Positions 1 to 7,400 are shown, numbered from the stretch's first letter. The stretch is 11,355 nt of DNA from an uncultured bacterium (GCA_937863195.1 CALMET010000007.1:1-11355), one strand, 5' to 3'. Notes: a model not told the origin generated them from the letters alone. Translations and numbers: made by a program.

Positions 1-213
1 CACGAAGGTTCTATACCCCCGAGATGCGACCACCTGCTCCCATCGCTCCCAGCCGGTGAAGAGATTTTTGAACTCTTCACTATTGCTGCGGTAACCGTAG
101 CTGATCAGGTTGCCTAAGCTTTTACCGTATTGGCGGTAAAGCTCCAAAGCCCCCTGGTCTGACAGTCGATTTTCATAAAAAGAACGAACCTTTTGGAGAA
201 ACTGCTCAAACAC
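1..213 (-). CDS. Unrecognised protein, N-terminal part (runs off left edge)
   Basis: An open frame on the minus strand starts at a GTG (213-211) and stays open through all 71 codons to the window edge, so the C-terminal part is missing. The start is supported by a Shine-Dalgarno-like AGAGGTG three to four nucleotides upstream. The translation begins (M)FEQFLQKVRSFYENRL and continues with LYRQYGKSLGNLISYGYRS and a GWERWEQVV stretch near residue 55. It is rich in aromatic and charged residues, has no signal peptide or membrane segment, and looks soluble and mainly helical. I do not recognise the family. It is divergent from the tRNA-Ser. Codon composition resembles real coding sequence and no stop interrupts it, so I favour a genuine gene. 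Confidence 0.6.
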   Translation of the reverse strand, partial: MFEQFLQKVRSFYENRLSDQGALELYRQYGKSLGNLISYGYRSNSEEFKNLFTGWERWEQVVASRGYRTFV

Positions 214-244
214 GGCTCACCTCTTTCAGCGTTAATCCGGTCAA

Positions 245-273
245 ACCCTAGCAGGACGGTTCTTTTTGAACAA
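245..273 (-). promoter_or_regulatory. Weak candidate promoter for the left-edge gene
   Basis: On the minus strand TTGTTC (273-268) is followed after exactly 17 bp by TAGGGT (250-245). This would start transcription about 30 nt upstream of the GTG start and leave room for the AGAGGTG ribosome site. The -10 matches the consensus at only three positions, so this is a weak call. Confidence 0.25.
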
Positions 274-295
274 TTCCACGGTCAAGTCCCCTGGC

Positions 296-324
296 TTGTC
301 CTTTTTCATTCTTTTGCGTATTAT
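296..324 (+). promoter_or_regulatory. Promoter of tRNA-Ser
   Basis: TTGTCC (296-301) and TATTAT (319-324) are separated by 17 bp, the ideal sigma-70 spacing. Transcription would start near 331, about 14 nt before the mature 5' end of the tRNA, so RNase P would trim a short leader. A GC-rich stretch (CCCCGC) follows the -10 element. Confidence 0.65.
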
Positions 325-344
325 CCCCGCACGATCACACCCAT

Positions 345-434
345 GGAGAGGTGGCAGAGTGGTCGAATGCAACGGACTTGAAATCCGTCATACGGGAAAC
401 CGTATCGAGGGTTCGAATCCCTCCTTCTCCGCCA
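345..434 (+). tRNA. tRNA-Ser (anticodon UGA)
   Basis: This is a class II tRNA with a complete cloverleaf. The acceptor stem is GGAGAGG (345-351) paired with CTTCTCC (424-430) with one G-T wobble. The anticodon stem ACGGA/TCCGT (372-376 and 384-388) encloses CTTGAAA, with anticodon TGA at 379-381. The long variable arm is a five-pair hairpin TACGG-GAAA-CCGTA, which marks it as serine. The T arm contains GGTTCGAATCC. The discriminator is G431, and the CCA end (432-434) is encoded in the DNA. UGA can read most or all UCN codons. Its last four bases are also the left end of a perfect palindrome. Confidence 0.97.
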
Positions 435-456
435 CGTCGCTCGCGAGCGACGTGGC
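431..456. repeat. Perfect 26-bp palindrome fused to the tRNA 3' end
   Basis: From G431 to C456 the sequence is perfectly self-complementary around CTCGCGAG, beginning with GCCACGTCG. As RNA it would form an 11-bp GC-rich hairpin with a four-base loop. The left arm starts with the discriminator base and CCA of tRNA-Ser. No T-run follows, so it is not a standard intrinsic terminator, although it may still define the tRNA transcript end or a processing point. An 18-nt copy with one mismatch lies at 503-520. Confidence 0.75.
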
Positions 457-502
457 TCCGCCAACAACAAGCCGCATAAGCGACCTTGAACCTGTTGATG
501 GG

Positions 503-521
503 GCCACGTAGCTCGCGAGCT
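503..521. repeat. Partial second copy of the palindromic repeat
   Basis: Bases 503-520 match 431-448 at 17 of 18 positions (difference: A510 for C438). The right arm is degenerate, but AGCTCGCGAGCT (510-521) remains self-complementary. It is followed by TCTATTTTTA, so this copy might work as a weak terminator, although the stem is short. The remainder of 457-575 holds only the promoter-like element at 540-557; I see no gene in it. Confidence 0.55.
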
Positions 522-539
522 TCTATTTTTAAAAAAAGC

Positions 540-557
540 TTGACATTAGGTCTAATG
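540..557 (+). promoter_or_regulatory. Consensus -35 hexamer overlapping an inverted repeat
   Basis: A perfect TTGACA (540-545) follows an A/T tract resembling an UP element (TATTTTTAAAAAAA). It runs into the inverted repeat CATTAG-GT-CTAATG (544-557). No convincing -10 lies at 16-18 bp. The inverted repeat could be an operator placed over the promoter of the GIY-YIG gene that starts at 576, or the -10 may have decayed. Confidence 0.35.
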
Positions 558-575
558 CCATGGAACGGGGTAGGT

Positions 576-845
576 ATGTGGTATTTCTACGTCATCCAAA
601 GTCAGAAAGACTTAAATTATTTCTATAAAGGCTCAACCTATGACCTGGTCCGTAGGCTCGCCTCTCATAATAGCGGGGATGTGTTTTCTTCGGCGCCGTA
701 TCGGCCATACAAGCTCGTGTATTATGAAGCATACGTATATGAGTTTGCCGCACGAGTTCGTGAAAGTGCCGTTAAGTTAAGCGGATCCGTGTCCGTCCCG
801 CTGCTCAAAAGAATTAAAGAGAGTTTAAAGGTCTATTTGTATTGA
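576..845 (+). CDS. GIY-YIG nuclease superfamily protein
   Basis: An 89-residue single-domain protein of the stand-alone GIY-YIG (UPF0213/URI-like) type, of normal length for that group. The two short strands are WYFYVIQS (residues 2-9) and YFYKGST (15-21), in place of the usual GIY and YIG. They are followed by DLVRRLASHNSG with the catalytic-type arginine, RPYKLVYYE (43-51) and the helix ARVRESAVK (59-67), which carries the usual glutamate. The family cleaves DNA, but no substrate is known for such solo proteins and activity here is an inference. I chose ATG 576 because the domain starts immediately after it and GGGG lies 5 nt upstream. The in-frame ATG at 486 would add 30 residues translated from the repeat region. 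The next gene starts 29 nt after its TGA stop. Confidence 0.85.
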   Translation: MWYFYVIQSQKDLNYFYKGSTYDLVRRLASHNSGDVFSSAPYRPYKLVYYEAYVYEFAARVRESAVKLSGSVSVPLLKRIKESLKVYLY

Positions 846-865
846 ATGACAGGTTCGATTACCAT
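837..865 (+). promoter_or_regulatory. Candidate promoter of the VOC gene (near-leaderless)
   Basis: TTGTAT (837-842) and TACCAT (860-865) are 17 bp apart. The predicted start of transcription is about 872, three nucleotides before ATG 875. There is no Shine-Dalgarno site, so a leaderless message is plausible. The hexamers are weak matches. Confidence 0.35.
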
Positions 866-874
866 CCACTCATT

Positions 875-1297
875 ATGACAACACTAAGCCCCTACATTAA
901 CTTCAACGGCAATGCCGAAGAGGCGTTTACCTTTTACAAATCCGTTTTCGGTGGTGAGTTCACTCAGATTATTCGCTTCAAAGATCTCGCGAGTGCCGAG
1001 TTTCCCGTATCAGAAGCGGAGGCGAATAAAATTATGCGCATCGTCTTGCCTATTGGTCCAACGACCTTGATTGCCAATGACGTGCCATCGTTCATGGGAA
1101 AAGTAAGCGAAGAAGAAAACCGTTCAAAAATTGCCGTCAGTGTCGACAGCCGCGAAGAAGCTGAAAGAATCTTTAACGGCCTTTCAGCGGGAGGAACAGC
1201 TGAAATGCCACTCGCTGATAGTCCTTGGGGCACATCATTCGCCATGTTTCGTGACAAGTACGGTATTGAGTGGACTGTTGAAACGTCATCAAAATAA
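875..1297 (+). CDS. VOC superfamily protein, PhnB/YjdN-like
   Basis: A 140-residue vicinal-oxygen-chelate fold protein of the PhnB/YjdN group (often labelled 3-demethylubiquinone-9 3-methyltransferase-like or glyoxalase-like). Recognisable parts are the start TLSPYINFNGNAEEAFTFYK (residues 3-22), the FGG turn after it, the central IVLPIGPTTLIANDV strand region, and the C-terminal MPLADSPWGTSFAMFRDKYG (111-130) ending in IEWTV. Length is standard. The family contains metal-dependent enzymes and binding proteins, and this subgroup has no firmly established substrate, so only the fold is assigned. ATG 875 is preferred over an in-frame TTG at 842, because the family motif begins right after it and the extra residues look non-native. 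A strong hairpin terminator follows. Confidence 0.85.
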   Translation: MTTLSPYINFNGNAEEAFTFYKSVFGGEFTQIIRFKDLASAEFPVSEAEANKIMRIVLPIGPTTLIANDVPSFMGKVSEEENRSKIAVSVDSREEAERIFNGLSAGGTAEMPLADSPWGTSFAMFRDKYGIEWTVETSSK

Positions 1298-1306
1298 ATA
1301 GGCTAC

Positions 1307-1334
1307 AAAAAACGACCCGATCGGGTCGTTTTTT
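1307..1334. terminator. Bidirectional intrinsic terminator (perfect palindrome)
   Basis: A perfect 28-bp palindrome: six A, the GC-rich stem ACGACCCG and its complement, then six T. It ends transcription of the plus-strand VOC gene and, on the other strand, of the DoxX-like gene, which stops at 1342. The two converging genes share this single element. Confidence 0.9.
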
Positions 1335-1341
1335 CTTATGA

Positions 1342-1764
1342 TTATTTTTGAGCGATACCAGGAACGCCTGCGAGTCTTCTGCTCTCTGGTCTGAAGTACC
1401 AAGAGATGACGATGAGCGCGGTAAGAAAGATGGCCGGAAACATTTCACCGAAGGTATCCCCCGAACCGATATGTGAGAAGAAAGCTCCTGTCATGGTTAA
1501 AAAGAAACCTGCATATGCCCACTCTTTCACGAGTGGATATTTAGGAGCAAGTACGGCAATGACGCCTAAGAGCTTCCATGCACCGATGATTGAGAGAAAG
1601 TATGCCGGATAACCCAATGCCGCCATAAAGACGACCTCATCCTTTTGCTGAATAAGTTGAAGGATCCCACTAGCAACCATACCAAGTGAAAACCAAACCG
1701 TAGCGATCCAATAAATGATGTTATTGCGTTTTGCGGTTGTTATAATGGCAAAATAGTACGCCAT
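1342..1764 (-). CDS. DoxX-like integral membrane protein
   Basis: A 140-residue protein of the DoxX-like family with four predicted transmembrane helices at about residues 16-38, 44-72, 82-102 and 107-123. Typical features are the opening NIIYWIATVWFSLGMVASG, the GYPAYFLSIIGAWKLLGVIA loop-helix, the KEWAYAGFFLTMTGAFFSH segment and a short basic C terminus. DoxX relatives are small inner-membrane proteins, some linked to thiol or redox stress complexes; the DoxX-like subgroup lacks a known reaction. The start is uncertain: ATG 1764 has a CAGGG just upstream, and an in-frame TTG at 1782 adds six residues and lies 7 nt after TATAGC. It is divergent from the DUF1801 gene and convergent with the VOC gene. 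Confidence 0.85.
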   Translation of the reverse strand: MAYYFAIITTAKRNNIIYWIATVWFSLGMVASGILQLIQQKDEVVFMAALGYPAYFLSIIGAWKLLGVIAVLAPKYPLVKEWAYAGFFLTMTGAFFSHIGSGDTFGEMFPAIFLTALIVISWYFRPESRRLAGVPGIAQK

Positions 1765-1789
1765 GCCCTGGTAGAGGGTCAATATGGGC

Positions 1790-1797
1790 GCTATACT
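1790..1797. promoter_or_regulatory. Overlapping divergent -10 elements
   Basis: On the plus strand TATACT (1792-1797) ends 8 nt before ATG 1806, so transcription would begin at or just before the start codon of the DUF1801 gene. On the minus strand TATAGC (1795-1790) ends 7 nt before the alternative TTG start of the DoxX-like gene. The two share four base pairs, so only one could be occupied at a time. The plus-strand element is the better supported; no good -35 is visible for either. Confidence 0.45.
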
Positions 1798-1805
1798 GGT
1801 ATCAT

Positions 1806-2237
1806 ATGGCCGCTCTCAAAACCCAGGTCACCAAAATTAAGCCAGAGGCTTTTATCAAAACGATCGAAGACGAAACCAAGCGCAAAGACAGCTCGGCGCT
1901 CTTGAAGCTTTTTAAGGATGTCACTGGTGAAAAAGCCCAAATGTGGGGCGAAGCTATCGTGGGCTTTGGTTCGTATCATTATAAATCCGAGCGTAGTACC
2001 CAAGAGGGCGACTGGCCTTTGACCGGCTTTTCTCCACGCAAACAAAACCTCACACTCTATATCATGCCAGGTTTTAGTGAATATACAGACCTACTAAAGG
2101 ATCTTGGTAAACACAAAATTTCTGGCGGTTCCTGCATCTATATCAATAAACTTTCAGATATCGACCTCAAGGTTCTTGCGAAAATCATCAAAAAGTCCGT
2201 TGTTGCGATGAAAAAAAGGTATGGTATTCAAAAGTAA
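1806..2237 (+). CDS. DUF1801 (YdhG-like) family protein
   Basis: A 143-residue protein of the DUF1801 family. The hallmark core is intact: EAIVGFGSYHYKSER (residues 49-63), GDWPLTGFSPRKQNLTLYIM (68-87), the following PGF, and KHKISGGSCIYINKLSDID (102-120), ending in a lysine-rich helix VLAKIIKKSV. The family is related to the frataxin-like/YdhG fold and has no established reaction, so function is unassigned. It looks soluble and cytoplasmic. ATG 1806 has no Shine-Dalgarno site, but a TATACT ends 8 nt upstream, so the message is probably leaderless. The methyltransferase gene follows after 57 nt with its own promoter-like element. Confidence 0.88.
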   Translation: MAALKTQVTKIKPEAFIKTIEDETKRKDSSALLKLFKDVTGEKAQMWGEAIVGFGSYHYKSERSTQEGDWPLTGFSPRKQNLTLYIMPGFSEYTDLLKDLGKHKISGGSCIYINKLSDIDLKVLAKIIKKSVVAMKKRYGIQK

Positions 2238-2274
2238 TATTTCATTACTGAATCTATCACATTACGTCATATTC

Positions 2275-2283
2275 TGCTATCCT
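2275..2283 (+). promoter_or_regulatory. Extended -10 promoter of the methyltransferase gene
   Basis: TGCTATCCT is an extended -10 (TGn plus TATCCT at 2278-2283), which can work without a good -35, and none is seen. It ends 11 nt before ATG 2295, giving a leader of about five nucleotides at most. Confidence 0.45.
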
Positions 2284-2294
2284 GACTTCATTGC

Positions 2295-2888
2295 ATGAAG
2301 TCCCTCACCATAGACACGTACAATGCGTACGCCGTCGCCTATGACGATGAAACGACAGGATTCTGGCGTGACTTCCCTACCCCGTTTATTGACGCTTTTA
2401 CCAGTCGGGTGAAGGGTGATGTGATCAATATCGGTAGTGGTCCTGGGCACGATGCGCTTCTCCTCAAAAATCGTGGGGTCAATCAAATTTGTATTGATGC
2501 CTCTGAAACAATGGTGGATATCAGTACCCAGCGTGGCTTAAAATCGCAAATGGGCGATATGTTAAATTTGCAGTTTCGTGCTGACAAGTTTGCAGGGGCA
2601 TGGTCATACTTGGCTCTCTACCACCTACCGAAGTCTCAAATCGGCCTTGCCCTCGGCGAGGTCGCTCGTGTATTAAAGCCGGGTGGATGGTTCGCATTGG
2701 GGATGCAAGAAGGCGATGGTGAATCGTATCGAGAAAGCTCTGAAATGCGAGCCCCGCGCTGGATGGCGCTCTATACTCAGGATGAATTATCTGCCCTACT
2801 CAAAGAGCATGGGTTCACTGTTCATTCTGTTGAACGTTATACACCAAAATCAATAACCTATTTGCACTTCTTGTGCCAAAAAAACTAA
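2295..2888 (+). CDS. Class I SAM-dependent methyltransferase
   Basis: A 197-residue Rossmann-fold methyltransferase of the UbiE/Methyltransf_11 type, with no extra domain. Motif I is VINIGSGPGHDALLL (residues 43-57), with asparagine where aspartate is common. The acidic residue that contacts the SAM ribose is D68 in CIDAS, the region near the adenine is MGDML (86-90), and the post-III element is VLKPGGWFALGM (126-137). ALYHLPKSQI (107-116) resembles the catalytic-face segment of small-molecule methyltransferases. The acceptor cannot be told from sequence. No Shine-Dalgarno site precedes ATG 2295. The DUF1993 gene follows after 23 nt, so the two are probably co-transcribed and end at the same terminator. 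Confidence 0.88.
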   Translation: MKSLTIDTYNAYAVAYDDETTGFWRDFPTPFIDAFTSRVKGDVINIGSGPGHDALLLKNRGVNQICIDASETMVDISTQRGLKSQMGDMLNLQFRADKFAGAWSYLALYHLPKSQIGLALGEVARVLKPGGWFALGMQEGDGESYRESSEMRAPRWMALYTQDELSALLKEHGFTVHSVERYTPKSITYLHFLCQKN

Positions 2889-2911
2889 ACAGTTAACCTG
2901 CTCAAACAACT

Positions 2912-3418
2912 ATGAATCAATACTACACGTTTTCTGTACCCCTCTTTACGAAGGTTCTTAAAGCACTTGATGGCGTTCTCACTAAAGCAGCTACCTCTGG
3001 CAAGGATGAATCGACCTTGGTGAACGCTCAGCTTGCTCCTGACATGTTTCCGCTTAAGAAACAGGTTCAGATTGCTTGTGACAATGCAAAAGGCGTCTCA
3101 GCCCGTTTAGCGGGTGTAGAAATCCCTTCTTTTGAAGACAATGAAGAGACGTTTGCTGAATTGCGTGCTCGTATCGCCAAAACGATTGAGTTTATCTCGT
3201 CGATTCCAGAATCTGCCTTTGAAGGCGCGGCTGAACGTCAAATTACCTTGCCTTACTTCCCTGGCAAATACATGACGGGCGCAGAGTACCTCGAGCAATA
3301 TGCGCTTGGAAACTTCTACTTTCATGTGACCACGGCTTACGGCATCATCCGTAACCAAGGTGTCGAAATTGGAAAAGCAGACTTCACCGGCGGCATGCCA
3401 CTAAGAGATCTCGTCTAA
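2912..3418 (+). CDS. DUF1993 family protein (DinB-like fold)
   Basis: A 168-residue protein matching the DUF1993 family across its whole length. It starts with the typical YYTFSVPLFTKVLKALDGVL (residues 4-23), then LAPDMFPLKKQVQ (41-53), FPGKYMTGAEYLEQYALGNF (116-135) and FYFHVTTAYGIIRNQGVEIG (135-154) before a short conserved end KADFTGG. The family is expected to form a DinB-like helical bundle; no reaction is established. H138 is in the position of a typical DinB metal-ligand histidine, but metal binding is not shown. It probably shares a transcript with the upstream methyltransferase. No Shine-Dalgarno site precedes its ATG, so initiation may depend on coupling. Confidence 0.88.
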   Translation: MNQYYTFSVPLFTKVLKALDGVLTKAATSGKDESTLVNAQLAPDMFPLKKQVQIACDNAKGVSARLAGVEIPSFEDNEETFAELRARIAKTIEFISSIPESAFEGAAERQITLPYFPGKYMTGAEYLEQYALGNFYFHVTTAYGIIRNQGVEIGKADFTGGMPLRDLV

Positions 3419-3423
3419 TCATC

Positions 3424-3454
3424 AAAACATCCTCCGAACGGAGGATGTTTTTTT
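3424..3454. terminator. Intrinsic terminator between converging genes
   Basis: A 12-bp stem (AAAACATCCTCC paired with GGAGGATGTTTT) with loop GAAC is followed by a run of seven T (3448-3454) on the plus strand. It ends the methyltransferase-DUF1993 unit. On the minus strand the run is four T, so it may also stop the M23 gene, whose TAA codon (3455-3453) lies inside the T-run. Confidence 0.9.
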
Positions 3455-4475
3455 ATTGCATTGGCTCACCTATTTTGTAGCTGGTAAAAAAGGCATCATT
3501 CAAATCATCAACTTTCTTTGCCCAATCCGCACCATACATGGCAGCCGCGATACTTGGAGACGAAACCCAGCGTAATAGGCCGTTCTTTTCAATATGATAA
3601 ACCGCATTCATGGTTTGGAGTTTCACCATACGAGAGCCTGGTTTATAGGTAACAAGTCCGCCGATAGGCGCGCTAGCAAGTTTCTCGCTACTAACGGTCA
3701 CGACATTTTTAAAGTCCTTAAACCAGGTAAAATATACTTTGTCATTGGGAAATGCATAGCGTCTGCCATCAGCGCCACAATAGTAGACCGCTGAGCTTGC
3801 CGTGGACTTTATCAATGTTCCTGATAAGCAGTTGTTCGAAAAGACGTTTACGATGTCTTTGTCTTGATTGATCGCATCATCAGTCGTCCCCCCGGACGTC
3901 GGGAGGGCAGGGGGTTCTGTAGGTGTTGTCGGCGTTGATCCTTTTGCCGCCATCAAACTCAAATACGGATTCATCGGTGTACCGTCAGGTTGATGCATCT
4001 CAAAGTGCAAATGCGAGGTGATGGTTTCAGCATTGCCGCTATCCCCCATCCAACCGATGAGTTGGCCTTTTGTGACACGGGTACCGCGTTCTAATCCCTC
4101 TGCGTAGGCATATTTAGTACCTCCTTTGCCATCGTCCGTGCCTGGAGTGTCATTATTGATATGGATATAGTGATAGGTCCAATCATCGGCGTCTCGAAGG
4201 GTGATTTGGTATCCCCACGAAGCCTGTGGGACGACAATGTAGCTTACGTAGCCATCCACAGCCGCATAAAGAGGCGTCATCTTTGGCCCAATTAAGTCAT
4301 TGCCAATATGAGAGTGACCGGCGCGAGGTGAGCTAAAATCATCTGTAAACTTAATAGCGCTCGCCACGGTTGGAAAAGCAATATCACGAGTTGTTGAGGT
4401 ATTTTCAGCGGCTTTGCTTGTGGATGGCCAAACAAGCGCCAAACACATCGCTGAAAAAAGAATAGAATATCTCAT
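3453..4475 (-). CDS. Secreted M23 (LytM-type) peptidase with C-terminal repeat module
   Basis: A 340-residue exported endopeptidase expected to cut peptide cross-links of peptidoglycan outside the membrane. Residues 1-22 are a signal peptide ending SKA. The M23 domain covers about 50-172 with zinc ligands H56 and D60 (HIGND) and H157 in SHLHFEMH; H105 (YIHIN) and H155 fit the catalytic histidines, so it should be active. A Thr/Pro-rich linker (about 178-205) leads to a wall-module-like region (about 206-340) made of two similar halves. This module aligns without gaps to the one in the upstream beta-helix protein (about 48 of 110 residues identical by hand). Its start lies 18 nt after the stop of that gene, so they form an operon. 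No Shine-Dalgarno site is seen. Confidence 0.92.
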   Translation of the reverse strand: MRYSILFSAMCLALVWPSTSKAAENTSTTRDIAFPTVASAIKFTDDFSSPRAGHSHIGNDLIGPKMTPLYAAVDGYVSYIVVPQASWGYQITLRDADDWTYHYIHINNDTPGTDDGKGGTKYAYAEGLERGTRVTKGQLIGWMGDSGNAETITSHLHFEMHQPDGTPMNPYLSLMAAKGSTPTTPTEPPALPTSGGTTDDAINQDKDIVNVFSNNCLSGTLIKSTASSAVYYCGADGRRYAFPNDKVYFTWFKDFKNVVTVSSEKLASAPIGGLVTYKPGSRMVKLQTMNAVYHIEKNGLLRWVSSPSIAAAMYGADWAKKVDDLNDAFFTSYKIGEPMQ

Positions 4476-4493
4476 CTCAACAGGTTAGCACAA

Positions 4494-7400
4494 TTAACGA
4501 AGATCGTTGAGTTCTTTATTGATAGCTGATCGTGTAAGAGGTCCAACCGTACCCGTTTCTGAAATGCCTTTTGAGCGTTGGAAATTTTTTACGGCTTGGG
4601 TTGTGAGCTCGCCATAGATGCCTGTCACTCTACCATCTGGGTAGATAGCTGAGCCTTTTGAGGCTAAGTACTCTTGCAAGTAACGAATGTCGGTTGAAGC
4701 AGAAGACGAAGGGCTCAAATCAACGTTAAAGGTGAAAGAAACCGGTATCGTCGCAAATGGCCAAGTAATGATGCTAGCTGATGTCGAGACAGATTGCGGT
4801 GGTGTATGTGTACATGTCGATGAAACGCCAGAGACGATAATGTCCTGATAGCCAAAGATACTCATCTCTGCGCTTGGGTAGCTAGGCGTGATATCTAAGA
4901 AGGCTTTGTCGGTCATGCTTGTGATCACTTCGCCAAAAAGATAGTCGTTATAGAAGGTGTCCTCAATGTCTGAAACACGTTTTGCCCAGTTTGATCCAAA
5001 GAGAGTTATAGCGGTGCCTTCATCTTGGATAGGTCTCAGCATGCGTCCCCCCTGAACAACATAGACGCGAGGGTTTGTTGGGAATTTTACTAAGCGCAAA
5101 CCTGGACGATAGGTAACATTTTTACCCAATTGATATGAAGCGAGCTCAGATTCACTCACGATGAGTATTTGTGAAAAATCACAGTACCAAGACCCATATA
5201 CACTCGGATTTGGGAAAGCATGTCGTTTACCGTCAGCGCCGAGATAGTAAACGGTAGAATCGTGTTGAGTTGTTGTATTACCATCGTCCTTTAATTTCAC
5301 GAGCTGGTGGACATTTTTTACATTCGGCAAAGGAGCTATTGGTGTCGAGGTATAGTTTTGATAGAGACCTGTCCGAGGGTCGATTGAGGGCAAGCCACCG
5401 CCGCCACTTGTTGGCGGGATAGGGGTAACGACTGGTGCGAGTGACATGATTATCTGAAAAATACTGACGCCATTCAGAAGCGCCGGTGTCGAAGTCGCGG
5501 CATAGGTCCCTGTTGCATTTGCCGTAATAGTAAATAGATTGTAGCCGCCATTTGTGAGCGAGAGCGAACTTGTCGTCATCAGATAGGCGACGCTATCGAC
5601 GATAGGCGTCACGCCTGCAACATCTGTTGTAGCGCTTACATTAGTAAGTTCATTTTGTGAGACAAAATCAACAAGAACGTTTTGAAGTGGATTAAAGAGC
5701 GCGTCCGTAACCTCAACAATAGAACGATAACGCACTCTCACTGTCCCCTCTTCGATTTCTGAGGTTACACGGTCAAACGAAGGGTCCAAAAGATCATTGG
5801 TGCCTACAGTAGCGCTAATCACATCATGCGAGGTGCTATTAGTGATGATCGGTGTCTCAATGGTATTGCTCGCGGACCCATAGATTAGCGAGACGCCAAG
5901 ATCATTATTATCAATAGTAAGGGCAGTGAAATGGTTGTTGCTAGAGTTGTCTAGACGAAGCCCGGCAAAATAGCCACGTGCAACGGTTTGACCGATAGAC
6001 GGAGGAAAGGTCATGCCGGCTGCTAACGTGATACCTTGATTTGAGAGATTCGTTGCATTGTAGGTATAGGTACCGTCACCATTTGCCACAAACATGTCTT
6101 CAATAAAATGTGTAAATGGGACGATGCCACCACAAAGATTATTTTGCGCATCGACGAGATTGTCAGCAACTAAATCATGAAATAGAAGGGTGACATAACT
6201 CCCTCCGACGTCAGCAAGACCGGCATTAATATTACTGGTACCGTCAACGCTTACGGTCTGACCGTCAAACTCAATAATTTCTGCATTACAAGCAAGATCT
6301 GGGATAAAATAGACCGCGCCTACAGGTCCACCAAAGACATCTGAATCATCATAATCATTGCCGCCAAACGACAGGATTGGCAATGTTGCAGGATAAGTAA
6401 TTACAGAGGTATCTGTTGAGTTTATTAATCTCAAGCTTGAAAATTGCGACGAAGTCACCTGTTCTAATGACAAGGCGCTCTGAAAATTGAGTGCGCCGTC
6501 AAAAATCGTTGTATCGCCTGCTCCCGTGAGGGTGATGTCTGTCAGCGGGCCTTCAATCGCGAGACCAGCATAATTACCTGCGGCAACCTCGATATCATCC
6601 CCACTTTTCACGACATTTGCAATGGTAGTTGTGAATTGAGAATGACAAGAAAGATAGTCAACAACGCAGTCATCATCAATGAGATAGGTAGAAATGCGCG
6701 CACTGCTAAAGGCGCCGATATCACGTGAACCATCTATATCAAGATAACGACTCATCGGGACAAGATGATAATCATCATTTGGATTGGCGTTTTCGGTTCT
6801 AAAAACGGGGTCTACTTGAATGGTGGTTGGGTCCAGATCCGTATAGACGCCATTACTGTCATTAATCAAGTTATCAACTTGGTAGAAGCCATTGTAAGCA
6901 TCGGTCAAATTTACATTGACTGTAGCGAGTCCATAACCAAGTGAAATACCATTGTCATTAACGTTTGGATTGGCGTTATAACAAAGGTTATAACGGTAGA
7001 TAATAGTGACTTGCTTTAAGCTTGGGTCGTTCTCATCGTCAAAAACACCCAAACATGCATCACCAGAAATTGTATCTAGATCAGGATTGCCAATAAAACT
7101 ATTGTTTTCAACTTCAATTGTGGTGTCGCCGTCAGCAACACGAACATTGAGCCCCCATGTACCGTTATTGCTCAATGGCTCTTTTGGCGGGTAGAAAAAA
7201 TAGTTACCGCTGATGGTCGCATGTACATTTTGAACCGTAAACATGGTGATGAAACTGTTCATCGTCTCAACAGACTGAAGGGTATTATTGGTGAATTCGA
7301 TATCTAAACCAACGGCAAAATAGACAAAATCGCCCCCTGTTATCGTATTGTAGTTTGTGATGACATTGTTACTAAAGACGATATCATTCGGTACATCAGC

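Noticed and set aside
486..575. N-terminal extension of the GIY-YIG gene from ATG 486
   Set aside because: The added 30 residues come from the repeat and promoter region and do not match the family, which begins right at ATG 576.
842..874. TTG 842 as start of the VOC gene
   Set aside because: It overlaps the stop of the previous gene, has no ribosome site, and adds 11 residues not seen in the family; ATG 875 is directly followed by the conserved start.
2233..2249. Hairpin AGTAAT-ATTTC-ATTACT at the end of the DUF1801 gene as terminator
   Set aside because: The stem is only six A/T-rich pairs and no T-run follows, so it is too weak to call.
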